37,709 nucleotides of DNA. Source: a bacterium. Its GTDB lineage: Bacteria; Margulisbacteria; Marinamargulisbacteria; JAHFDA01. The DNA lies in assembly GCA_023249225.1 (NCBI GenBank), contig JAHFDA010000027.1, positions 1 to 37,709 on the forward strand. The letters are read 5' to 3'. The notes under the pieces are model-generated. The model saw nothing but the letters and a program-made list of their open reading frames with translations. It had not been told where the DNA came from and made no database searches. Positions 25,244-33,461 of the stretch are shown here, piece after piece; positions within the stretch are counted from its first letter, which is position 1; every line of letters starts with the position of its first letter. Both the position numbers and the translations under genes were made by a program.

Positions 25244-26574
25244 GCATGATGCAGCGCAAACAAGTTGCAAATGTCCCGGAGACCTTGGATTTCAGGCCCT
25301 GGTATGTCCAACATTTTAATCATCTACTGGCAGCGGCCACGATCCTTGGATTTACTTTGATCTGCATGGACGTTTTTTACAGTCGTTTCAAAGAAGCTGA
25401 TGTGGCCACCCAGGATGCTTCCACCGATGTTGCCGACAGAGGCAACGCGCGTTCTGATCAAGATCAGCAGGCAGAAATGCTGGCAGATGAAATGGCAGAA
25501 TATGTTTTTGACTGGTCTGCAAGCAACGATGGGGACTCTATGAGTGAGGACGATCTTAAAACAGCCTTATTTAAAGTGGCGGCTTTACAAAATGCCGGTG
25601 CCGATGCCAACCGGCAATATAATGAAGCCTTTGTTTCTGGAACGCTTTCGGATGCGGATGTTTTTGTAAACTATTATTCTCGTATCGCCGAAAACGAACG
25701 ACCGGCGTTAATGCCTTATGTGCATTATGTGCGCCACGTGCGTGGAGGCAGGTTTATTTTAGCGGGCAAGGGCTTGCTTAGCGAGGCCAGCGAATTTGAG
25801 CCTGATTTTCATCATTTTATGCCGGTGGCCGACCACTATAATCCTGCTGTCGGAACCTTGCTGTTGCAAAGTGCTTCGGTCAGTATGGACGACATCGTCA
25901 CCGCAAATATGCTGCTTGACGATCCGAATTTAAGCGTCTTGGCCCAGGACAGAAGCGCTTTGATCGAAATCATTAAAGGGCGCGTGGGTGCCAAGGTGCA
26001 ACGCAACGATCAAATGCGTGTCGATTTTATGGATGATCTCGATCAGTACCCACTGTTGGATCTGGCCAAAGTTTACTTATTGCAGAAGAACCTGGTCGAA
26101 AATCATCAGCTTCGCATGGTTTTGCTAGACACCATTGCGCTTGATCTTTCGGAGCAATATAAGGATACCGAGTTGGGCGGGGCAGTGGCCATCGATACGC
26201 GCAGCGGCGATGTGTTTTTTGGTTTTTCAGAACCGGTTCAGGATGGATCCACAAATGATAACAATCATTATTTTGCCAAGGATCCCCAGACCTTGGCGGA
26301 GCAAGCCACCTTTGCGCGCTATCATTTGCATGCCCCCGAACTTAAAACGCCTCACTGGGCGGGTCCATCGGGCTATACGGGGGATGTCAGTCATTCTTGT
26401 CATAACGAATACTACTCGGGCATTGTCATTACATCGCTGGCTGCGGGCGTATTTAACGTGCATTATTACCGGGCGATACCCGCAGCTTTTGACGCCAATG
26501 ACCCCACGTCCAAATTAAAAGCTTTGTCATTTAACCTGGGCGAGTTTACCGCAAGCGGACCCGTGACCAGATAG
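25240..26574 (+). CDS. Membrane-anchored paralogue 2 of four; JAMM-like C-terminal motif
   Basis: Unrecognised family, clearly homologous to its neighbours. The 444-residue product has a transmembrane helix at about 28-47, an acidic low-complexity linker (about 50-100), then the shared middle region (LSDADVFVNYY at 136-146, LMPYVHYVRHVR, DDIVTAN). The C-terminal domain has ELGG (Glu311), ARYHLHA (His362, His364), WAGPS (Ser377), GIVITSL and FNVHYYR, ending with FNLGEF. The Asp after the Ser is at +5 (Asp382) instead of +3. The spacing Glu to first His is 51, as in paralogues 1 and 4. It starts at an ATGA overlap with paralogue 1, so the two are probably made together. Confidence 0.8.
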   Translation: MSMMQRKQVANVPETLDFRPWYVQHFNHLLAAATILGFTLICMDVFYSRFKEADVATQDASTDVADRGNARSDQDQQAEMLADEMAEYVFDWSASNDGDSMSEDDLKTALFKVAALQNAGADANRQYNEAFVSGTLSDADVFVNYYSRIAENERPALMPYVHYVRHVRGGRFILAGKGLLSEASEFEPDFHHFMPVADHYNPAVGTLLLQSASVSMDDIVTANMLLDDPNLSVLAQDRSALIEIIKGRVGAKVQRNDQMRVDFMDDLDQYPLLDLAKVYLLQKNLVENHQLRMVLLDTIALDLSEQYKDTELGGAVAIDTRSGDVFFGFSEPVQDGSTNDNNHYFAKDPQTLAEQATFARYHLHAPELKTPHWAGPSGYTGDVSHSCHNEYYSGIVITSLAAGVFNVHYYRAIPAAFDANDPTSKLKALSFNLGEFTASGPVTR

Positions 26575-26579
26575 TTTTT

Positions 26580-27866
26580 ATGCAGATATTTTTAGCGTGT
26601 CGCCAGGTGGCTACGCCTTCAGAGGATCTCAAACCGCTTTTTAAAACCCTGTGTTGGCGTTATGGTCTTTTGATGGCGGCGGGTTCTGTGGCGGCCCTGT
26701 TAGGGGTGTGGTGTAGCGGTGCTACATCAGCGCCTGAACAAGTTGATTCAGATCAGATAGCGCCAGATTGCAAAGCTTTAACCAGGCAACGCCAACAAGA
26801 CTTGGCGGATCTTGTTTCGCAACCCGGACTGCCCTACGAACCGACAGAACTTGAAGCGGCTTTTTGCCGGGCCTATGAATTTGAGCAGCAGCTTGATTTT
26901 GCGGGACAGGGAGTATGGATGGCTGACTACCTGCGGTCATTTAAAGACCGGACCTTGTCTGATGCTGAATTGTATGTGAATTATTTTCTGGTGGCCGATC
27001 CGGCTTTGCGGCCAGTGCTCTTGAATTATGTAGATTATGCCACCGACTTTCGTGAGCGGTTTATACCGGCTTGTCCCGCCCAGAGGGATCCTGAAAAAAT
27101 TAAAGATCTCAACGCAGAGCTGGCGCAGTTTCAAGCGTTGGAAAATTATCTTAGGCCAGAGGTACTTGATTTCCTTAAAGAATTTAACTATACCGCCTTA
27201 AATGATCTGCCGGTGGCTTATGGCATGTTGCACAAAAGTCCTGACCGCATCTTTGCCAAAAATTCGCAGCAACTAAAGCAAGGGTTGCAGGCCGGGCGCG
27301 GCTTGCTGCATGAGCGCGCAGACGATGAAACGTCAGAACTCTCGCATGGCATCGAAGATTTAAGCGAGATTGACCTTGTCAAAGCGTATGTATTGCGCAA
27401 GCAATTGCGTGATCGGCCAGAGTTGCGCCAAAAAATTGGCACACTCATTGCGCAAGACCTCCAAAATCACGTGACCGAACTAGGGGGTGCCGTGCATCTT
27501 GACATGGATCAAGACCAGTTGGATTTTATTGCAATCGATCCACAGCCTGATTTTGAGGACGAAAACCCCAACGACAGTTACCAGGTGGTGGACAAGATGG
27601 CATGGGCGCGTGCAGATAATTTTGCGCGTTTCCATCTGCACGCCACCGAAGCGGACGACTGTGCTTACGCAGGGCCGTCGGAATCAGACATCATGTCTTC
27701 GATTGTTTTGAATTTTGCCAGCGAGGTAGTGATTACGGCCTGTGGCTCTGGCCGTTTTAACGCACATTATTACCGGGGATATTCTGCTTATCCGTACAAT
27801 GGAGTGGTTTGGAACTTGGGGCTTTATGAATATGAGGTTTCAGCTCCAGAGGATACTCCCCAATGA
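26580..27866 (+). CDS. Membrane-anchored paralogue 3 of four; complete JAMM-like residue set
   Basis: Third tandem paralogue, 428 residues. The hydrophobic segment at about 27-45 is an anchor or uncleaved signal; Cys45 follows Val-Trp, a poor lipobox, so lipidation is unlikely. Shared middle motifs are LSDAELYVNYF (126-136) and LLNYVDYATDFRERFI. The C-terminal domain has ELGG (Glu300), ARFHLHA (His352, His354), YAGPSESD (Ser367, Asp370), EVVITACG and FNAHYYR, then WNLGLY. Glu, His-x-His, Ser-x2-Asp is the full JAMM-type set, with the loop between His and Ser five residues longer than in classic JAMM. It starts 5 bp after paralogue 2, without a clear ribosome site. Confidence 0.8.
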   Translation: MQIFLACRQVATPSEDLKPLFKTLCWRYGLLMAAGSVAALLGVWCSGATSAPEQVDSDQIAPDCKALTRQRQQDLADLVSQPGLPYEPTELEAAFCRAYEFEQQLDFAGQGVWMADYLRSFKDRTLSDAELYVNYFLVADPALRPVLLNYVDYATDFRERFIPACPAQRDPEKIKDLNAELAQFQALENYLRPEVLDFLKEFNYTALNDLPVAYGMLHKSPDRIFAKNSQQLKQGLQAGRGLLHERADDETSELSHGIEDLSEIDLVKAYVLRKQLRDRPELRQKIGTLIAQDLQNHVTELGGAVHLDMDQDQLDFIAIDPQPDFEDENPNDSYQVVDKMAWARADNFARFHLHATEADDCAYAGPSESDIMSSIVLNFASEVVITACGSGRFNAHYYRGYSAYPYNGVVWNLGLYEYEVSAPEDTPQ

Positions 27867-28915
27867 AATTAAGTCCGCGTCGTGTGGCTTCACTCCCAGA
27901 AAAAGCGCCCCAAAAATCTGGGCGCATGTTCAAGTGGGCCATATCGGCGCTGGTATTTGGAGTGGTATCCAAAGACACGGCCTCGAAACCCCTCGAGGTA
28001 GCTGTGCCAGACTTGGCAGAAAAAAGACTTATGGATGCGGATGTCTATAGCAGGAGTCTTCCCTTTGTAGACCAGGATCAGCAGGGTTATTTGGCGGATT
28101 ATATTGATTTTTGCCTGCGTTACCGTTCGGTTTCTTGGGCACAAAGGTTACGTCCGAGATCAGATCAACTTCAATTCGAGTTGGCGCAGTTTGTGGCCGT
28201 GGCACCTTACTATACGGCCGAAAGTCGAAAGGTGTTGGATCATTCTCAATTATTTGTATCCATAGACGATGTGGTCACTGCATCCATGGTGGCGACTTCG
28301 GACGAACTCTGCCTATTGTACGAGGATGCTTATACTTTAAGGCAAATGATTGCGTCACAGGTTCAATATGGCTATGAGCGTCATGACCAGCCCCAGACAG
28401 AAATCATTGGCGATCTAGAAGTTTTTCCTCCTTTAGAATTGGTCAAAATATACCTTTGGCAGCAAACCTTGCTGGAATCACCTGCACTTCGCAGCCAGAT
28501 CGATGCGCTGATCGGCAGAGATCTTGAGGATACGCGCTCCGAACTGGGCGGTGTCATCCGCATTGATCCGCTGACGGGTGCATTAGAAATCGAAGAGATT
28601 CCACCAAGCCACTGGGGTGGAAAAAATTCCGACAATTACTACCGACCGGCAGACCCAGTCTTGATGTGGTCGCGTTATAATTTCTCGGGTTTTCACCTGC
28701 ATGCTTTTAGCGGTGACGACACCGATTATGCTGGGCCTTCTACCCCGGATCTGGCTTATTCCTCAAAATATTTTGGCTCCACAGATGTGGTGATTACACC
28801 TTGCGGGGAGCGTTGCTTTAACGTGCATTATTACTTTAGTGAAGACGGAAAGAGTGCTTATGCCTATAATCTGGGCGTGTTTTTTGCGCCTGCTTCGGAA
28901 CCCCTAAAACAGTAA
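27863..28915 (+). CDS. Membrane-anchored paralogue 4 of four; shorter, complete JAMM-like residue set
   Basis: Fourth paralogue, 350 residues; it lacks about 80 residues of the N-terminal linker and helical region of the others. A weak hydrophobic segment lies at about 22-36. The LSDAE motif is altered (RLMDADVYSRSL). The C-terminal domain is well kept: ELGG (Glu227), GFHLHA (His278, His280), YAGPSTPD (Ser293, Asp296), DVVITPCGE, FNVHYYF and YNLGVF. With paralogue 3 it has the best match to the JAMM pattern. It starts at an ATGA overlap with paralogue 3. Its last 12 bp overlap the convergent transporter gene. Confidence 0.8.
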   Translation: MKLSPRRVASLPEKAPQKSGRMFKWAISALVFGVVSKDTASKPLEVAVPDLAEKRLMDADVYSRSLPFVDQDQQGYLADYIDFCLRYRSVSWAQRLRPRSDQLQFELAQFVAVAPYYTAESRKVLDHSQLFVSIDDVVTASMVATSDELCLLYEDAYTLRQMIASQVQYGYERHDQPQTEIIGDLEVFPPLELVKIYLWQQTLLESPALRSQIDALIGRDLEDTRSELGGVIRIDPLTGALEIEEIPPSHWGGKNSDNYYRPADPVLMWSRYNFSGFHLHAFSGDDTDYAGPSTPDLAYSSKYFGSTDVVITPCGERCFNVHYYFSEDGKSAYAYNLGVFFAPASEPLKQ

Positions 28916-30193
28916 ACTTCCGCGCGTGTAAAAAACTCCCGCCACAGAGGCGGTCATCAAGGTAGCCAGGGTGCCAGCCACCAGGGCACGCCAGACGACC
29001 TGCGTTAGTTTCTGTGTCTGTGCGGGTGCCAGTAACGAGATGCCACCTACAAAAATAGCCACGCTGGCCACATGCGCAAAGCCACACAAGGCGTAACTGG
29101 CAAGCACGGCGCTGCGCGGGTGCTCAAACAGTCCCAGCCGTACAAGTTGCGCCAGGTGCTGGTAGGCGCTGACTTCGGTCAAAATCAAACGTTCACCCAG
29201 CAACTGACCCACGTACACGGCATCCATGGGCGGCATGCCGGTGGCCAGCGCAAACGGAAAGAACAAATAACCCAGTAAAGTTTCTAATTTAAGCGGAATA
29301 TCCAGGCCATGATTGTTCAGCAGGTATCCGTGAACACTGCCCAGTCCCTTGTTGACAAGGGCCACGAGGCTGATCAGTGCCACAAGCATCACCGCGATGC
29401 CAAAGATCAGTTTGCCGCCCTGGGTGGCGCCACGGATGATGGCATCAAGCGGGTTGGCGGCCTTTTCGTAAACAGGTTCCACAGCCGCGCCCAGGGTTTC
29501 TGGTTTTTCTTTTTCGGGGTAAATCAGCTTGGACATGACAATGGCAGCCGGGGCTGCCAGTAGCGAAGCCGCCACCAGGTGCCCGGCAATGTTAGGCAAC
29601 TGCTCGCGCAGTACTAGCACATAAAAACCCAGCATGCTCGAAGCCACAGTGGCAAAGCTGGCCGTCAGCACCAGGCACAACTCCGAGGCAGTCATTTTTT
29701 CTAAAAATGGACGTATGGTGATGGCAGACTCGATGCCCACAAAGATATTGGTGGCTACCGAAAGCGATTCAGCGCCGCTGGTGCGTAGCAATTTGCTAAA
29801 GATTTGTGAGCAACGCTTTACGACATAGGGCAGAAAACCAATAAAGTAGAGCAACTCCATCAGGGCCGCAAAAAATATAATGCTGGGCAGGGCCTGGGTG
29901 ATTAAAATAAAACCCAGCGAGCCGGTTTGCCCAGGCTCCAGCGCCAGTGGCCCAAATAAAAAGCGCGTACCTTCGCTGGCGGCGTCGAGCACATACATGA
30001 CGGCATCGTTAAGCCATACAAAAAACTTTTGTCCAAGCGGAAATAAAAACACCAGCGTCGCAAAGGCAAACTGTAGCACCAAGCCCCAGACGACGGTGCG
30101 CACTGGCACAGCCTTGCGATCGGTCGACAGCAACCAGGCCACGGCCAAAAAAAATACGATGCCAAGCAGGCTTAAGGCGTTGTAGATGTCCAT
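28904..30193 (-). CDS. Concentrative nucleoside transporter (CNT/NupC family)
   Basis: A 429-residue inner-membrane protein that should import nucleosides with H+ or Na+. It is polytopic. Family motifs are visible in the centre: QALPSIIFFAALMELLYFIG, SLSVATNIFVGIESAITIRP (substrate and ion site region), the FATVASSMLG turn, and ATGMPPMDAVYVGQLLGERL, then YALCGFAHVASVAIFVGGI. No Shine-Dalgarno is obvious. It follows the 719-residue gene on the same strand after 66 bp, so it might be the last gene of that operon. Its 3' end overlaps paralogue 4. Confidence 0.9.
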   Translation of the reverse strand: MDIYNALSLLGIVFFLAVAWLLSTDRKAVPVRTVVWGLVLQFAFATLVFLFPLGQKFFVWLNDAVMYVLDAASEGTRFLFGPLALEPGQTGSLGFILITQALPSIIFFAALMELLYFIGFLPYVVKRCSQIFSKLLRTSGAESLSVATNIFVGIESAITIRPFLEKMTASELCLVLTASFATVASSMLGFYVLVLREQLPNIAGHLVAASLLAAPAAIVMSKLIYPEKEKPETLGAAVEPVYEKAANPLDAIIRGATQGGKLIFGIAVMLVALISLVALVNKGLGSVHGYLLNNHGLDIPLKLETLLGYLFFPFALATGMPPMDAVYVGQLLGERLILTEVSAYQHLAQLVRLGLFEHPRSAVLASYALCGFAHVASVAIFVGGISLLAPAQTQKLTQVVWRALVAGTLATLMTASVAGVFYTRGSLLF

Positions 30194-30259
30194 GGATTTA
30201 TTCTAGCGAATCAGGGGCGCTTGTGGGCAAACGAAAGGGAATTTGGGGTGGGTCAAAGA

Positions 30260-32419
30260 CTATTCGGCTTTTCCGGAAAACACCCGTTTACGAAATCTAA
30301 CGATGTGTTCGTCAGGCGACTCCCCAAAAATCAGGCTTACAGCCGCATCCGCATCGATATGCAGCGGGTGGCCGCGGAACCACAAGGCGCCGTATTCGTC
30401 GGCATGGGCGCTGTCGCGGCGACCAGCGAAAGCGGTGGGTCTTAAGCGCAGTGGCGCGGATTCGGTTGCTGAAATTTGTTTGGCGCCGGCGTCCATTTCA
30501 CCGCTTAAGAAGTTCTCCGGATCAACGGCAAGCGTTTTAAAATCGAATTCATGGTGGTGAAAAACGTCTCGCAACTGCATGCTTTGAATGCCCTGGTCTT
30601 CGTCAAAGATCACCAAAAAATTCAGAGTGTGGCCGCCGAATTCTTCAAATACCGTGCTGGGCAGCAATTCCCCCTGTGGGCCGCGCCGGGGACAGTATTT
30701 GCTTTCCATTTGGAACTTTACAAGTAGTGTTTCGTCGCCCACAAAAAGCTGTAGGCGGTTCATGCGGCGCACTTTTTCAAGACCGGCCTCGAAACCGGCT
30801 TCGTCGTTGCTGGCAAGCGCGTTGTAAGCCTGGCGCATCCAGCGTTGAATGAGCAGATTCTTCCAGATGTCGAACAGCATGTTTTTGAGGCCAGCGTGCG
30901 GGCGGCAGTCGGCGCGGCCAAAAATCAGGTCGGCAAACACGCTGGTGCGTGAATCCTTGCTGATCGCGGCGCCCGAGAACGCCTTCAGGCGCTGCATCAG
31001 CTCCTCAAAATTCCGGTGGAACGGCGATTCTATATCTTCCATGCGATCCGTCTCAAAACGCTTGCGGATGAGTGGGTTGATTAGGCTGTCAAAACGTTCA
31101 AACATTGCCAGCAGATCGTCCATCGAGTCGCAGGACTGTTCTTCCAAAAGGCCGAGGCGTTCAAGCAGGCCGCCGCCGATGGCAATGTCCAGACGATTGA
31201 TGCTGTGGTCATGGGCAATGCCGTTGTCGTCGAATTTAAAATTTCCGGAGATATAATCGGCGTTAAGGCCACGAAAGTAAAATAGTTTGCTTAAGATGGC
31301 CTGGGTCAAACGCAGGTGCGGCGCAGGTTCTTCCGCTATGGGGGCCGCGGTCTCCTCCGTGGCGGCGGAACGGTTCTGCAGGCGGTGAATGACCTTGTCC
31401 AGTTCCGCAGTGGCTTCGCCGGAGGTGTTACGTTGGTTCTGGAGCTTGGTAAGGTTGCTTAACGTGGAATCGATTTCCCAGTCATGCTGGGCCACTTCTA
31501 ACACCAGAGGCAGTATCGTTCGTATTTCACTTGTGTCGCGATTGATACAGGCCAGCTCCAACAGGGTGGCCAGACACCAGTAGTCCCGCGAATTTTTGCC
31601 GTTGGCCATTTCGGTCGAGGCATATACCATGCGTGCCAGTTTTTCAGCTTCGGCTGTGCGGCCGTTCCATAACAGCAGGTAGACGGCGTTGATGCCCGGG
31701 TAATATTCAAAGTTGACCAGGTAGCCGTTCAAATAGGCCTCGAACGCAGCGTTCCAGTAACGCTCGCGATGGTCGGCGACCCGCGCAAGATTTGGATCTT
31801 CCGGAAAAAATGCGCGGTAGCGGATTTGTAGTGCGGTATCTTCTGGAGCCTGGAGTAAAGCTTCTGCTGTTTCATAAAAAATCCGCAGCGCCTTGCCCGC
31901 GGCCCCATACGATTCGCCGTTGCCCAGCCCTTCGGTAATCAGCCTTTGGGAAGTTTCCAAACTTTCCTGCAAAACCGTGTGCGCGGTGTGCAGCAGGGCA
32001 GGGTTGGCCTTGCCTTGCTTGATCAAATTTTCGGCATACTTGTTAAGCGCTACCGCGTAAAATTCGCGGATGATGGCCGAGCGCCTAAAGGGCCGGTTGT
32101 TGCTCGACTGGTATAGCCGAATCATTTCGAAAAAATCTCCACGATCCTTAAGCGCGCGAAAGGCCATGCTCAATTCCGATGGGCTAAGGAGCCGGTAAAG
32201 TTCGTTTTCGAAAATAGCCTCGGTCAGATTTGCGCTGCGCGCCAAAAATTGCCTGAATGCCACGCCATGCCGAACCCAGTCATGAACCAGATCCGCATTT
32301 TCCGCCACCGTGTTATGCGCGCGTGTAAACAGCTCGGTCCATGGCGAATGGAAGCTGTCGTAATCGATGGGTGCCAACGTGGTGCAGGGTTGGGCGACCA
32401 GTTTTTGAGCGAGGTTCAT
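30260..32419 (-). CDS. 719-residue protein with TRAFs-binding/TPR-S (DUF4071)-like N-terminal half
   Basis: The region about 80-335 looks like the tetratricopeptide-type domain shared by bacterial DUF4071 proteins and ASK-type MAP3Ks: ALKDRGDFFEMIRLYQS, AVALNKYAENL, a repeated helical pattern, and YYPGINAVYLLLWNGRTAEA, then SRDYWCLATLLELACI. This match is from memory of the family pattern. A low-complexity linker (about 345-365) leads to a C-terminal region (370-719) I do not recognise, with LNFLVIFDEDQGIQS and ALWFRGHPLHID. There is no signal peptide or membrane helix, so it should be cytosolic. In other bacteria this domain sits with SLOG, TIR and similar nucleotide-linked effectors. It is 27 bp downstream of the 267-residue gene, probably one transcript. 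Confidence 0.7.
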   Translation of the reverse strand: MNLAQKLVAQPCTTLAPIDYDSFHSPWTELFTRAHNTVAENADLVHDWVRHGVAFRQFLARSANLTEAIFENELYRLLSPSELSMAFRALKDRGDFFEMIRLYQSSNNRPFRRSAIIREFYAVALNKYAENLIKQGKANPALLHTAHTVLQESLETSQRLITEGLGNGESYGAAGKALRIFYETAEALLQAPEDTALQIRYRAFFPEDPNLARVADHRERYWNAAFEAYLNGYLVNFEYYPGINAVYLLLWNGRTAEAEKLARMVYASTEMANGKNSRDYWCLATLLELACINRDTSEIRTILPLVLEVAQHDWEIDSTLSNLTKLQNQRNTSGEATAELDKVIHRLQNRSAATEETAAPIAEEPAPHLRLTQAILSKLFYFRGLNADYISGNFKFDDNGIAHDHSINRLDIAIGGGLLERLGLLEEQSCDSMDDLLAMFERFDSLINPLIRKRFETDRMEDIESPFHRNFEELMQRLKAFSGAAISKDSRTSVFADLIFGRADCRPHAGLKNMLFDIWKNLLIQRWMRQAYNALASNDEAGFEAGLEKVRRMNRLQLFVGDETLLVKFQMESKYCPRRGPQGELLPSTVFEEFGGHTLNFLVIFDEDQGIQSMQLRDVFHHHEFDFKTLAVDPENFLSGEMDAGAKQISATESAPLRLRPTAFAGRRDSAHADEYGALWFRGHPLHIDADAAVSLIFGESPDEHIVRFRKRVFSGKAE

Positions 32420-32446
32420 GGCACGATGACCGAAAATTGAGCGCGG

Positions 32447-33250
32447 CTATTTCGGTAGCGAGCTGACGTAAGCCTCGTAATCGCCGTAGGTTCTTTCAAA
32501 CCAGTCCTGTGCGATGGCGTGCACCGACGATACCTTGCCCTTTTTGGTGTCGATGATTACAAAGTCGTCGTCTTTGACGTTGATCTCTACGCCACTGGCG
32601 GTTTTAATGATCACGGTGCCGGTGTCTGCGGGAATTTGCAGCGCAAAACCAGGTAAAAGTTTGAAGCCGCTCTGCCATGTGACGGTGGCCGTGATGCCGT
32701 AAGCGCCATGGACGAAAGCAACGTCCGAAGCGTATTCGTTGTGCAGCTCTGTGTCGCCGTCCGGCGATATTATAAATTCATTGGCGTCATTGAAGTAACC
32801 GCGCACCGCCTGACCTTCGAGCTTATGGCCCTTGGGGTAGGTGAGGGAGTGAGGGTAGCGGAGAATGACAGAACCTTCTTTGATTTGGGCCACGCCGCCG
32901 CCATAGGTTTCTTTAATGGGGTTGCCGTCGGTGTCCACACCGGTGTAGGTGGTGAGCGTTGCGCCCGGCCGAAAACGCGCCTCGGCATGCCCGGCGTCTG
33001 CCAGCAACACATCGGTGGAAGTTTTTTTAATGACTTTTTGTACGTGGTTGTAAGCTGTGCCGGATTCAATTTTTAAAATGGCGAGTTGAATCAAAACTTC
33101 TAATTCAAGATTGCTTGAATATTTCAAACCATTGATCGAAATGTCGCTCAGGACTGATCTAAAGTCCAGGTCAACTATCGATGTTCGGTCGAAAGATTCC
33201 AGACGCTTTGCTGCAATGGCCTTATAAGCTAAAAAATTTGTCGTAAACAT
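32447..33250 (-). CDS. 267-residue protein of unknown function, hairpin-controlled start
   Basis: I do not recognise a family. The N-terminal third (about 1-85) is helical; the rest is beta-rich with many Gly, Thr and Asp residues. The C-terminal segment GTVIIKTASGVEINVKDDD, then DTKKG and FERTYGDYE faintly recalls small PGDYG-type phage and bacterial proteins, too weakly to name. No signal peptide or membrane helix. ATG 33250 is chosen because a perfect AAGGAGG lies 7 bases upstream; an upstream frame to 33289 would run through that ribosome site. The ribosome site is paired in an 11-bp hairpin, so translation is probably conditional. It is the first gene of the minus-strand pair with the 719-residue gene. 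Confidence 0.75.
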   Translation of the reverse strand: MFTTNFLAYKAIAAKRLESFDRTSIVDLDFRSVLSDISINGLKYSSNLELEVLIQLAILKIESGTAYNHVQKVIKKTSTDVLLADAGHAEARFRPGATLTTYTGVDTDGNPIKETYGGGVAQIKEGSVILRYPHSLTYPKGHKLEGQAVRGYFNDANEFIISPDGDTELHNEYASDVAFVHGAYGITATVTWQSGFKLLPGFALQIPADTGTVIIKTASGVEINVKDDDFVIIDTKKGKVSSVHAIAQDWFERTYGDYEAYVSSLPK

Positions 33251-33251
33251 T

Positions 33252-33285
33252 TTTTCCTCCTTGGGGTTGGTCGTAAGGAGGAAAA
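33252..33285 (-). promoter_or_regulatory. Perfect hairpin sequestering the Shine-Dalgarno of the 267-residue gene
   Basis: In the minus-strand transcript, UUUUCCUCCUU (33285 to 33275), a 12-base loop and AAGGAGGAAAA (33262 to 33252) form a perfect 11-bp stem. The 3' arm is the whole ribosome binding site, one base before the AUG. The structure should block initiation until opened by heat, a trans RNA, a ligand or a protein. The 5' arm alone also mimics the anti-Shine-Dalgarno of 16S rRNA. Confidence 0.75.
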
Positions 33286-33386
33286 GCATTTGTAATGCCG
33301 CTGCAGACCAGAAAGGGACCGAATTAAGATTTGCTTGTTACGACAACAAAAACGCGTTTAGCAGCACAGGTTTTTGTAGCAAAAAA

Positions 33387-33418
33387 GCGATGGCATTTTT
33401 GCGATGGTTTCTGGCATT
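33387..33418. promoter_or_regulatory. Direct repeats in the divergent intergenic region, possible operator
   Basis: GCGATGG occurs at 33387-33393 and 33401-33407 (14-bp period), and TGGCATT at 33391-33397 and 33412-33418. The cluster lies between the divergent 267-residue gene and the SLOG gene, where a shared regulator could bind. Direct sequence observation; function inferred. Confidence 0.3.
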
Positions 33419-33430
33419 AATTCTGTGAAA

Positions 33431-33458
33431 TTTACATCGACATATTTCGATATATTTA
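33431..33458 (+). promoter_or_regulatory. Weak candidate promoter of the SLOG-histidine kinase operon
   Basis: TTTACA (33431-33436), a 16-bp spacer and TATTTA (33453-33458) lie directly before ATG 33462. If used, the transcript would be leaderless, which fits the absence of a Shine-Dalgarno. Confidence 0.25.
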
Positions 33459-33461
33459 CAC

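Noticed and set aside
26712-26714. Lipoprotein signal (Cys45) in paralogue 3
   Set aside because: The residues before Cys are Gly-Val-Trp, which does not fit a lipobox, and the other paralogues have no Cys there.
23933-28915. Paralogue array as a recent tandem duplication or assembly artefact
   Set aside because: The four proteins are highly diverged outside the core motifs and differ in length and anchor, so the duplication is old and the genes are distinct.
32708-33076. Plus-strand frame of 122 residues
   Set aside because: Antisense to the 267-residue gene, which has a perfect ribosome site and better composition.
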